In this document: piece by piece, positions 22,933 through 35,212 of the stretch
How positions within the stretch are numbered: the stretch's first letter is position 1
How the letters are laid out: each line of letters starts with the position of its first letter
NCBI GenBank assembly: GCA_034509925.1
Contig: CM067528.1
Location: forward strand, 1 to 64,000
Source of the DNA: Hirudinaria manillensis
Lineage: Eukaryota > Annelida > Clitellata > Hirudinida > Hirudinidae
Length of the DNA stretch: 64,000 nucleotides
Reading direction: 5' to 3'
Notes under the pieces: generated by a model
Seen by the model: only the letters and a program-made list of their open reading frames with translations
Told to the model about the DNA's origin: nothing
Databases searched by the model: none
Program-made: the position numbers and the translations under genes

Positions 22933-23322
22933 TAACCCTAACCCTAACCCTAACCCTAACCCTAACCCTAACCCTAACCCTAACCCTAACCCTAACCCTA
23001 ACCCTAACCCTAACCCTAACCCTAACCCTAACCCTAACCCTAACCCTAACCCTAACCCTAACCCTAACCCTAACCCTAACCCTAACCCTAACCCTAACCC
23101 TAACCCTAACCCTAACCCTAACCCTACCTAACCCTAACCCTAACCCTAACCCTAACCCTAACCCTAACCCTAACCCTAACCCTAACCCTAACCCTAACCC
23201 TAACCCTAACCCTAACCCTAACCCTAACCCTAACCCTAACCCTAACCCTAACCCTAACCCTAACCCTAACCCTAACCCTAACCCTAACCCTAACCCTAAC
23301 CCTAACCCTAACCCTAACCCTA
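22933..23322 (+). repeat. Telomere repeat block (CCCTAA)n, 390 bp
   Basis: About 65 units with one interruption near 23,126 (CCCTACCTAACCC, two A missing) that shifts the hexamer phase. On the right it abuts a minus-oriented A unit, cut within its leader. Confidence 0.98.
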
Positions 23323-23521
23323 AAAGCAATCATAAGGTTATGCAGAGAAATACCATAAAATTGCAACGCATGAAATGGTATCGAAGCAATATAGAAGCAA
23401 GCAAGTGTTTTTCAAACAAAACACCGATAACCACTGAGAAAATCCCAGGATTATCAAGTGAACAAAATACGAATACTTCAACAGACAAAATACAAGGCAA
23501 AATACCGTTAATACGATTAAA

Positions 23522-23559
23522 CTCACTAGGCCCTCGGCAGTTCTGCCCTCTAAGGTGAG
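23522..23559 (-). other. Covarying RNA motif, inverted A unit 1
   Basis: Same sequence as 19,206-19,243. A minus-strand TATA (CTTATATAGC) lies at about 23,605. Confidence 0.6.
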
Positions 23560-26500
23560 CGAATAAGCGAAAAACGAGAAGATCGAAAAGCGGAAAATAT
23601 TGTCCTTATATAGCCGAGAAAGGTCCAGTGTTGACCAATAGGAGACTCCTGAGCGGCGGTGGGAGCACTGCTTCCACTGTCCTTTGAAGTGTTCATGCTG
23701 GCTAGCTTCTCTCTCCTAGAGGGGAGGTGGTGTCCTAGGAACTAGTTAATTAGTTATGCAGGCGTGAGTCATTACATCGAGTTCAGGCCAGCCATTGTGT
23801 AATGCATCATTGGCCCAGAACTAGGCGGCAAGATGGCTACGTCCCTTAGGAAGGAGATTACTTCCTTTTTTGAATGCCAAGATGACGGAAAGGTTCCTAG
23901 AGAATATCATCTCTAGTCCTTTCGATTGATTCATAATTGCAGATAAATCTAATAACAAAGATGGTATTAGGCAGGGTTAGGGTTAAAGACGAGAATTAAT
24001 AAAACTGCACTTCCACTTTCCTTGTCAAAAGATTATCAAGCAAATTATGTACCGTATTCGTCAAAAACACAATATAAACATAACTAAATTCACAATGCAT
24101 CAAGAGACCATGAGTCGGCAATTGATGAATGTAATAAGACTAGTTAGATATCTGGCATTAAAGATATTGGGAACCCATTAAAGTTAAAGCAGATTAGGAC
24201 AAAAAATGTTAACTGCACTACCAAGAATTGCAACGCAAGAATTGAAATAATGCAGTAACAGAGAGTCATATGTTCCAAAAAAAATTCTTCAGACGTATTT
24301 ATCGTGAAAAGAAATTTTGGAAAAAATGACACATAGATTGCATATTCACTTATTAAAAACTCGTCAAAGCACATTAAGACAGCAAGAGATGATAAATCAT
24401 CACTTATAAATTAAAGCTATACAACTAACAAATTACCCTAGTAGTTTTACCACAAATTTGTCAAGGAGCGATAAATCAGTGTTAAAACAAGAGATGAAAA
24501 CTCAGCTCTTAAAGAAACCAAAGAATTTAGTTGTATAATTGGTAATAAAATTATTGGAAACCCAAATAAAATTACAACCAGAATGCAATTAAAATAAGCG
24601 CTTTTTATTTTTAAAAAAATCTATCAAAACGTATTAAACGTTGACGATTTCTGGTAATAAAATTATTGGAAACCCAAATAAAATTAAACCAGAATGTAAT
24701 GAAATAAATAAAAATAAAAATAAAAATAAGCGCTTTTTATTTTTTAAAAAAATATATCAAAACGTATTAAACGTTGACGATTTTTAGTTGTATAATTGGT
24801 AATAAAATTATTGGAAACCCAAATAAAATTAAAATTAAAACCAGAATGCAATTAAAATAAGCGCTTTTTATTTTTAAAAAAATCTATCAGAACGTATTAA
24901 ACGTTGACGATTTCTGGTAATAAAATTATTGGAAACCCAAATAAAATTAAAACCAGAGTGCAATAAAATAAATTAAAATAAGCGTTTTTTGTTTTTAAAA
25001 AATATATCAAAACGTATTAAACGTTGACGATTTTTAGTTGCAAAATTGGTAATAAAATTATTGGAAACCCAAATAAAGTTAAAACCAGAATGCAATTAAA
25101 ATAAGCGCTTTTTATTTTTAAAAAAATCTATCAAGACGTATTAAACGTTGACGATTCCTGGTAATAAAATTATTGGAAACCCAAATAAAATTAAAACCAG
25201 AATGCAATGACAAAGTTGTGAATTACAACCAGAATGCAATTAAAAAACGCGCTTTTTATTTTTAAAAAAAACTATCAAAACGTATTAAACATTGACGATT
25301 TCTGGTAATAAAATTATTGGAAACCCAAATAAAATTAAAAACAGAATGCAATGAAATAAATAAAAATAAAAAATAAAAATAAGCGCTTTTTATTTTAAAA
25401 AAATATATCAAAACGTATTAAACGTTGACGATTTTTAGTTGTATAATTGGTAATAAAATTATTGGAAACCCAAATAAAATTAAAACCAGAATGCAATTAA
25501 AATAAGCGCTTTCTATTTTTAAAAAAATCTATCAAACGTATTAAACGTTGACGATTTCTGGTAATAAAATTATTGGAAACCCAAATAAAATTAAAACCAG
25601 AGTGCAATAAAATAAATTAAAATAAGCGTTTTTTGTTTTTTTTAAAAAATATATCAAAACGTATTAAACGTTGACGATTTTTAGTTGCAAAATTGGTAAT
25701 AAAATTATTGGAAACCCAAATAAAATTAAAACCAGAATGCAATTAAAATAAGCGCTTTTTATTTTTAAAAAATCCATCAGAACGTATTAAACGTTGACGA
25801 TTTCTGGTAATAAAATTATTGGAAACCCAAATAAAATTAAAAACAGAATGCAATGAAATAGATAAAAATAAAAATAAGCGCGTTTTATTTTAAAAAAATA
25901 TATCAAAACGTATTAAACGTTGACGATTTCTGGTAATAAAATTATTGGAAACCCAAATAAAATTAAAACTAGAATGCAATGAAATAAATTAAAATAAGCG
26001 CTTTTTATTTTTAAAAAAATATCAAAACGTATTAAACGTTGACGATTTTTAGTTGCAAAATTGGTAATAAAGTTATTGGAAACCCAAATAAAATTAAAAC
26101 CAGAATGCAATTAAAATAAGCGCTTTTTATTTTTAAAAAATCCATCAAAACGTATTAAACGTTGACGATTTCTAGTTGTATAATTGGTAATAAAATTATT
26201 GCGAACCCAAATAAAATTAAAACCAGAGTGCAATGAAATAAATTAAAATAAGCGCTTTTTAATTGGTAATAAAATTATTGGAAACCCAAATAAAATTAAA
26301 ACCATAATGCCATAAATTAAAATATGTGCTTCTTATTTAAAAAGATCCATCAAAACGTATTAAACGTTGACGATTTTTAAGAACGACGAGTGGGGTGTAT
26401 TGGAATGCTAAAAAATACCAGAAAATGCTACGCATTACTAGTATCCAGGCTACACCAAAATATAATCTCAGTGTTCAATGAAATTCTAAAGCGTATTAAC

Positions 26501-26728
26501 GATAAAAGAATTTAAGAACAAAGTGAATAAAAGCAATTATAAGGTTATGCAGAGAAATACCATAAAATTGCAACGCATGAAATGGTATCGAAGCAATATA
26601 GAAGCAAGCAAGTGTGTTTCAAACAAAACACCGATAACCACTAAGAAAATCCCAGGATTATCAAGTGAACAAAATACGAATACTTCAACAGACAAAATAC
26701 AAGGCAAAATACCGTTAATACGATTAAA

Positions 26729-26766
26729 CTCACTAGGCCCTCGGCAGTTCTGCCCTCTAAGGTGAG
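26729..26766 (-). other. Covarying RNA motif, inverted A unit 2
   Basis: Same sequence as 19,206-19,243, with the minus-strand TATA at about 26,812. Confidence 0.6.
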
Positions 26767-29700
26767 CGAATAAGCGAAAAACGAGAAGATCGAAAAGCGG
26801 AAAATATTGTCCTTATATAGCCGCGAAAGGTCCAGTGTTGACCAATAGGAGACTCCTGAGCGGCGGTGGGAGCACTGCTTCCACTGTCCTTTGAAGTGTT
26901 CATGTTGGCTAGCTTCTCTCTCCTAGAGGGGAGGTGGTGTCCTAGGAACTAGTTAATTAGTTATGCAGGCGTGAGTCATTACATCGAGTTCAGGCCAGTC
27001 ATTGTGTAATGCATCATTGGCCCAGAACTAGGCGGCAAGATGGCTACGTCCCTTAGGAAGGAGATTACTTCCTTTTTTGAACGCCAAGATGACGGAAAGG
27101 TTCCTAGAGAATATCATCTCTAGTCCTTTCGATTGATTCAAAATTGCAGATAAATCTAATAACAAAGATGGTATTAGGCAGGGTTAGGGTTAAAAACGAG
27201 AATTAATAAAACTGCACTTCCACTTTCCTTGTCAATAGATTATCAAGCAAATTATGTACCGTATTCGTCAAAAACACAATATAAACATAACTAAATTCAC
27301 AATGCATCAAGAGACCATGAGTCGGCAATTGATGAATGTAATAAGACTAGTTAGATATCTGGCATTAAAGATATTGGGAACCCATTAAAGTTAAAGCAGA
27401 TTAGGACAAAAAATGTTAACTGCACTACCAAGAATTGCAACGCAAGAATTGAAATAATGCAGTAACAGAGAGTCATATGTTCCAAAAAAAATTCTTCAGA
27501 CGTATTTATCGTGAAAAGAAATTTTGGAAAAAATGACACATAGATTGCATATTCACTTATTAAAAACTCGTCAAAGCACATTAAGACAGCAAGAGATGAT
27601 AAATCATCACTTATAAATTAAAGCTATACAACTAACAAATTACCCTAGTAGTTTTACCACAAATTTGTCAAGGAGCGATAAATCAGTGTTAAAACAAGAG
27701 ATGAAAACTCAGCTCTTAAAGAAACCAAAGAATTTAGTTGTATAATTGGTAATAAAATTATTGGAAACCCAAATAAAATTACAACCAGAATGCAATTAAA
27801 ATAAGCGCTTTTTATTTTTAAAAAAATCTATCAAAACGTATTAAACGTTGACGATTTCTGGTAATAAAATTATTGGAAACCCAAATAAAATTAAACCAGA
27901 ATGTAATGAAATAAATAAAAATAAAAATAAAAATAAGCGCTTTTTATTTTTTAAAAAAATATATCAAAACGTATTAAACGTTGACGATTTTTAGTTGTAT
28001 AATTGGTAATAAAATTATTGGAAACCCAAATAAAATTAAAACCAGAATGCAATTAAAATAAGCGCTTTTTATTTTTAAAAAAATCTATCAGAACGTATTA
28101 AACGTTGACGATTTCTGGTAATAAAATTATTGGAAACCCAAATAAAATTAAAACCAGAGTGCAATAAAATAAATTAAAATAAGCGTTTTTTGTTTTTAAA
28201 AAATATATCAAAACGTATTAAACGTTGACGATTTTTAGTTGCAAAATTGGTAATAAAATTATTGGAAACCCAAATAAAGTTAAAACCAGAATGCAATTAA
28301 AATAAGCGCTTTTTATTTTTAAAAAAATCTATCAAGACGTATTAAACGTTGACGATTCCTGGTAATAAAATTATTGGAAACCCAAATAAAATTAAAACCA
28401 GAATGCAATGACAAAGTTGTGAATTACAACCAGAATGCAATTAAAATAAGCGCTTTTTATTTTTTAAAAAAACTATCAAAACGTATTAAACATTGACGAT
28501 TTCTGGTAATAAAATTATTGGAAACCCAAATAAAATTAAAAACAGAATGCAATGAAATAAATAAAAATAAAAAATAAAAATAAGCGCTTTTTATTTTAAA
28601 AAAATATATCAAAACGTATTAAACGTTGACGATTTTTAGTTGTATAATTGGTAATAAAATTATTGGAAACCCAAATAAAATTAAAACCAGAATGCAATTA
28701 AAATAAGCGCTTTCTATTTTTAAAAAAATCTATCAAACGTATTAAACGTTGACGATTTCTGGTAATAAAATTATTGGAAACCCAAATAAAATTAAAACCA
28801 GAGTGCAATAAAATAAATTAAAATAAGCGTTTTTTGTTTTTTTAAAAAATATATCAAAACGTATTAAACGTTGACGATTTTTAGTTGCAAAATTGGTAAT
28901 AAAATTATTGGAAACCCAAATAAAATTAAAACCAGAATGCAATTAAAATAAGCGCTTTTTATTTTTAAAAAATCCATCAGAACGTATTAAACGTTGACGA
29001 TTTCTGGTAATAAAATTATTGGAAACCCAAATAAAATTAAAAACAGAATGCAATGAAATAGATAAAAAATAAAATAAGCGCGTTTTATTTTAAAAAAATA
29101 TATCAAAACGTATTAAACGTTGACGATTTCTGGTAATAAAATTATTGGAAACCCAAATAAAATTAAAACTAGAATGCAATGAAATAAATTAAAATAAGCG
29201 CTTTTTATTTTTAAAAAAATATCAAAACGTATTAAACGTTGACGATTTTTAGTTGCAAAATTGGTAATAAAGTTATTGGAAACCCAAATAAAATTAAAAC
29301 CAGAATGCAATTAAAATAAGCGCTTTTTATTTTTAAAAAATCCATCAAAACGTATTAAACGTTGACGATTTCTAGTTGTATAATTGGTAATAAAATTATT
29401 GGGAACCCAAATAAAATTAAAACCAGAGTGCAATGAAATAAATTAAAATAAGCGCTTTTTAATTGGTAATAAAATTATTGGAAACCCAAATAAAATTAAA
29501 ACCATAATGCCATAAATTAAAATATGTGCTTCTTATTTAAAAAGATCCATCAAAACGTATTAAACGTTGACGATTTTTAAGAACGACGAGTGGGGTGTAT
29601 TGGAATGCTAAAAAATACCAGAAAATGCTACGCATTACTAGTATCCAGGCTACACCAAAATATAATCTCAGTGTTCAATGAAATTCTAAAGCGTATTAAC

Positions 29701-29928
29701 GATAAAAGAATTTAAGAACAAAGTGAATAAAAGCAATTATAAGGTTATGCAGAGAAATACCATAAAATTGCAACGCATGAAATGGTATCGAAGCAATATA
29801 GAAGCAAGCAAGTGTGTTTCAAACAAAACACCGATAACCACTAAGAAAATCCCAGGATTATCAAGTGAACAAAATACGAATACTTCAACAGACAAAATAC
29901 AAGGCAAAATACCGTTAATACGATTAAA

Positions 29929-29966
29929 CTCACTAGGCCCTCGGCAGTTCTGCCCTCTAAGGTGAG
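29929..29966 (-). other. Covarying RNA motif, inverted A unit 3
   Basis: Same sequence as 19,206-19,243, with the minus-strand TATA at about 30,012. Confidence 0.6.
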
Positions 29967-31712
29967 CGAATAAGCGAAAAACGAGAAGATCGAAAAGCGG
30001 AAAATATTGTCCTTATATAGCCGCGAAAGGTCCAGTGTTGACCAATAGGAGACTCCTGAGCGGCGGTGGGAGCACTGCTTCCACTGTCCTTTGAAGTGTT
30101 CATGTTGGCTAGCTTCTCTCTCCTAGAGGGGAGGTGGTGTCCTAGGAACTAGTTAATTAGTTATGCAGGCGTGAGTCATTACATCGAGTTCAGGCCAGTC
30201 ATTGTGTAATGCATCATTGGCCCAGAACTAGGCGGCAAGATGGCTACGTCCCTTAGGAAGGAGATTACTTCCTTTTTTGAACGCCAAGATGACGGAAAGG
30301 TTCCTAGAGAATATCATCTCTAGTCCTTTCGATTGATTCAAAATTGCAGATAAATCTAATAACAAAGATGGTATTAGGCAGGGTTAGGGTTAAAAACGAG
30401 AATTAATAAAACTGCACTTCCACTTTCCTTGTCAATAGATTATCAAGCAAATTATGTACCGTATTCGTCAAAAACACAATATAAACATAACTAAATTCAC
30501 AATGCATCAAGAGACCATGAGTCGGCAATTGATGAATGTAATAAGACTAGTTAGATATCTGGCATTAAAGATATTGGGAACCCATTAAAGTTAAAGCAGA
30601 TTAGGACAAAAAATGTTAACTGCACTACCAAGAATTGCAACGCAAGAATTGAAATAATGCAGTAACAGAGAGTCATATGTTCCAAAAAAAATTCTTCAGA
30701 CGTATTTATCGTGAAAAGAAATTTTGGAAAAAATGACACATAGATTGCATATTCACTTATTAAAAACTCGTCAAAGCACATTAAGACAGCAAGAGATGAT
30801 AAATCATCACTTATAAATTAAAGCTATACAACTAACAAATTACCCTAGTAGTTTTACCACAAATTTGTCAAGGAGCGATAAATCAGTGTTAAAACAAGAG
30901 ATGAAAACTCAGCTCTTAAAGAAACCAAAGAATTTAGTTGTATAATTGGTAATAAAATTATTGGAAACCCAAATAAAATTACAACCAGAATGCAATTAAA
31001 ATAAGCGCTTTTTATTTTTAAAAAAATCTATCAAAACGTATTAAACGTTGACGATTTCTGGTAATAAAATTATTGGAAACCCAAATAAAATTAAACCAGA
31101 ATGTAATGAAATAAATAAAAATAAAAATAAAAATAAGCGCTTTTTATTTTTTAAAAAAATATATCAAAACGTATTAAACGTTGACGATTTTTAGTTGTAT
31201 AATTGGTAATAAAATTATTGGAAACCCAAATAAAATTAAAACCAGAATGCAATTAAAATAAGCGCTTTTTATTTTTAAAAAAATCTATCAGAACGTATTA
31301 AACGTTGACGATTTCTGGTAATAAAATTATTGGAAACCCAAATAAAATTAAAACCAGAGTGCAATAAAATAAATTAAAATAAGCGTTTTTTGTTTTTAAA
31401 AAATATATCAAAACGTATTAAACGTTGACGATTTTTAGTTGCAAAATTGGTAATAAAATTATTGGAAACCCAAATAAAGTTAAAACCAGAATGCAATTAA
31501 AATAAGCGCTTTTTATTTTTAAAAAAATCTATCAAGACGTATTAAACGTTGACGATTCCTGGTAATAAAATTATTGGAAACCCAAATAAAATTAAAACCA
31601 GAATGCAATGACAAAGTTGTGAATTACAACCAGAATGCAATTAAAATAAGCGCTTTTTATTTTTTAAAAAAACTATCAAAACGTATTAAACATTGACGAT
31701 TTCTGGTAATAA

Positions 31713-31799
31713 GGGTTAGGGTTCCTTTGTTAACCCTAACCCTAACCCTAACCCTAACCCTAACCCTAACCCTAACCCTAACCCTAACCCTAACCCTAA
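31713..31799. repeat. Head-to-head telomeric junction
   Basis: GGGTTAGGGTT (31,713-31,723), then a short spacer CCTTTGT, then about 11 CCCTAA units (31,731-31,799). The left part belongs to the truncated 5' end of the last inverted unit. The right part leads into the 3' terminus of a plus-oriented unit (31,800-31,830). Confidence 0.95.
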
Positions 31800-31830
31800 G
31801 TGGAAGTGCAGTTTTATTAATTCTCGTCTT

Positions 31831-34800
31831 TAACCCTAACCCTGCCTAATACCATCTTTGTTATTAGATTTATCTGCAATTATGAATCAATCGAAAGGAC
31901 TAGAGATGATATTCTCTAGGAACCTTTCCGTCATCTTGGCGTTCAAAAAAGGAAGTAATCTCCTTCCTAAGGGACGTAGCCATCTTGCCGCCTAGTTCTG
32001 GGCCAATGATGCATTACACAATGGCTGGCCTGAACTCGATGTAATGACTCACGCCTGCATAACTAATTAACTAGTTCCTAGGACACCACCTCCCCTCTAG
32101 GAGAGAGAAGCTAGCCAGCATGAACACTTCAAAGGACAGTGGAAGCAGTGCTCCCACCGCCGCTCAGGAGTCTCCTATTGGTCAACACTGGACCTTTCTC
32201 GGCTATATAAGGACAATATTTTCCGCTTTTCGATCTTCTCGTTTTTCGCTTATTCGCTCACCTTAGAGGGCAGAACTGCCGAGGGCCTAGTGAGTTTAAT
32301 CGTATTAACGGTATTTTGCCTTGTATTTTGTCTGTTGAAGTATTCGTATTTTGTTCACTTGATAATCCTGGGATTTTCTCAGTGGTTATCGGTGTTTTGT
32401 TTGAAAAACACTTGCTTGCTTCTATATTGCTTCGATACCATTTCATGCGTTGCAATTTTATGGTATTTCTCTGCATAACCTTATGATTGCTTTTATTCAC
32501 TTTGTTCTTAAATTCTCTTATCGTTAATACGCTTTGGAATTTCATTGAACACTGAGATTATATTTTGGTGTAGCCTGGATACTAGTAATGCGTAGCATTT
32601 TCTGGTATTTTTTAGCATTCCAATACACCCCACTCGTCGTTCTTAAAAATCGTCAACGTTTAATACGTTTTGATGGATCTTTTTAAATAAGCACATATTT
32701 TAATTTATTGCATTATGGTTTTAATTTTATTTGGGTTTCCAATAATTTTATTACCAATTAAAAAGCGCTTATTTTAATTTATTTTAATTTATTTCATTGC
32801 ACTCTGGTTTTAATTTTATTTGGGTTTCCAATAATTTTATTACCAATTATACAACTAGAAATCGTCAACGTTTAATACGTTTTGATAGATTTTTTAAAAT
32901 AAAAAGCGCTTATTTTACATTCTGGTTTTAATTTTATTTGGGTTTCCAATAATTTTATTACCAATGATACAACTAAAAATCGTCAACGTTTAATACGTTT
33001 TGATATTTTTTTAAAAATAAAAAGCGCTTATTTTAATTTATTTCATTGCATTCTAGTTTTAATTTTATTTGGGTTTCCAATAATTTTATTACCAGAAATC
33101 GTCAACGTTTAATACGTTTCGATAGATTTTTTAAAAATAAAAAGCGCTTATTTTAATTGCATTCTGGTTTTAATTTTATTTGGGTTTCCAATAATTTTAT
33201 TACCAATTATGCAACTAAAAATCGTCAACGTTTAATACGTTTTGATATATTTTTTTAAAATAAAAAGCGCTTATTTTTATTTTTATTTTTATTTATTTCA
33301 TTGCATTCTGTTTTTAATTTTATTTGGGTTTCCAATAATTTTATTACCAGAAATCGTCAATGTTTAATACGTTTTGATAGATTTTTTAAAAAATAAAAAG
33401 CGCTGATGTTAATTGCATTCTGGTTGTAATTCACAACTTTGTCATTGCATTCTGGGTTTAATTTTATTGGGGTGTCCAATAATTTTATGACCAGAAATCG
33501 TCAACGTTTAATACGTTCTGATAGATTTTTTTAAAAATAAACAGCGCTTATGATAATTGCCATCTGGTTTTAATTTTCTTAGGGTAGCCAATAATCTTAT
33601 TACCAATTTGGCAACTAAAAATCGTCCACGTTTAATACGTTTTGATATATTTTTTAAAAACAAAAAACGCTTATTTTAATTTTTATTTTTATTTATTTCA
33701 TTGCATTCTGTTTTTAATTTTATTTGGGTTTCCAATAATTTTATTACCAGAAATCGTCAATGTTTAATACGTTTTGATAGATTTTTTAAAAAATAAAAAG
33801 CGCTTATTTTAATTGCATTCTGGTTGTAATTCACAACTTTGTCATTGCATTCTGGTTTTAATTTTATTTGGGTTTCCAATAATTTTATTACCAGAAATCG
33901 TCAACGTTTAATACGTTCTGATAGGTTTTTTTAAAAATAAAAAGCGCTTATTTTAATTGCATTCTGGTTTTAATTTTATTTGGGTTTCCAATAATTTTAT
34001 TACCAATTTTGCAACTAAAAATCGTCAACGTTTAATACGTTTTGATATATTTTTTAAAAAACAAAAAAACGCTTATTTTAATTTTTAATTTTTATTTTTA
34101 TTTATTTCATTGCATTCTGTTTTTAATTTTATTTGGGTTTCCAATAATTTTATTACCAGAAATCGTCAATGTTTAATACGTTTTGATAGATTTTTTAAAA
34201 AATAAAAAGCGCTTATTTTAATTGCATTCTGGTTGTAATTCACAACTTTGTCATTGCATTCTGGTTTTAATTTTATTTGGGTTTCCAATAATTTTATTAC
34301 CAGAAATCGTCAACGTTTAATACGTTCTGATAGATTTTTTTAAAAATAAAAAGCGCTTATTTTAATTGCATTCTGGTTTTAATTTTATTTGGGTTTCCAA
34401 TAATTTTATTACCAATTTTGCAACTAAAAATCGTCAACGTTTAATACGTTTTGATATATTTTTTAAAAAACAAAAAACGCTTATTTTAATTTATTTTATT
34501 GCACTCTGGTTTTAATTTTATTTGGGTTTCCAATAATTTTATTAACAGAAATCGTCAACGTTTAATACGGTTTGATAGATTTTTTTAAAAGTAAAAAGCG
34601 CTTATTTTAATTGCATTCTGGTTGTAATTTTATTTGGGTTTCCAATAATTTTATTACCAATTATACAACTAAATTCTTTGGTTTCTTTAAGAGCTGAGTT
34701 TTCATCTCTTGTTTTAACACTGATTTATCGCTCCTTGACAAATTTGTGGTAAAACTACTAGGGTAATTTGTTAGTTGTATAGCTTTAATTTATAAGTGAT

Positions 34801-35212
34801 GATTTATCATCTCTTGCTGTCTTAATGTGCTTTGACGAGTTTTTAATAAGTGAATATGCAATCTATGTGTCATTTTTTCCAAAATTTCTTTTCACGATAA
34901 ATACGTCTGAAGAATTTTTTTGGAACATACGACTCTCTGTTACTGCATTATTTCAATTCTTGCGTTGCAATTCTTGGTAGTGCAGTTAACATTTTTTGTC
35001 CTAATCTGCTTTAACTTTAATGGGTTCCCAATATCTTTAATGCCAGATATCTAACTAGTCTTATTACATTCATCAATTGCCGACTCATGGTCTCTTGATG
35101 CATTGTGAATTTAGTTATGTTTATATTGTGTTTTTGACGAATACGGTACATAATTTGCTTGATAATCTTTTGACAAGGAAAGTGGAAGTGCAGTTTTATT
35201 AATTCTCGTCTT
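31831..35212 (+). mobile_element. 3.38-kb A-derived tandem unit 1
   Basis: The unit begins with the telomeric junction motif (TAACCCTAACCCTG, then CCTAATACCATC). Next come a 5' segment, the last ~18 RT codons (31,916-31,970, NLSVILAFKKGSNLL), CCAAT and TATA (about 32,175 and 32,203), the RNA motif (32,257-32,294), the leader and many ~110-bp AT-rich subrepeats, ending in AAAGTGGAAGTGCAG. No ORF1 and no RT domain are present, so mobility would depend on another element's RT. This unit is the most divergent of the five around 33,400-33,640. Confidence 0.85.
32257..32294 (+). other. Covarying RNA motif, tandem unit 1
   Basis: Same sequence as 19,206-19,243, 47 bp after the TATA. Confidence 0.6.

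Larger units (their letters stand above)
23323..31712 (-). mobile_element. Inverted tandem block of family A-derived units
   Basis: Minus-oriented head-to-tail units with telomeric junctions at 23,973-23,985, 27,181-27,192 and 30,380-30,392, so a period of about 3.20 kb. Two units are complete (23,987-27,192 and 27,193-30,392), with partial units at each end. Each holds the last RT codons, promoter, RNA motif, leader and 110-bp AT-rich subrepeats. The two complete units are nearly identical. The block is opposite in orientation to all flanking telomere blocks, unlike the sense-oriented elements. Confidence 0.85.
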
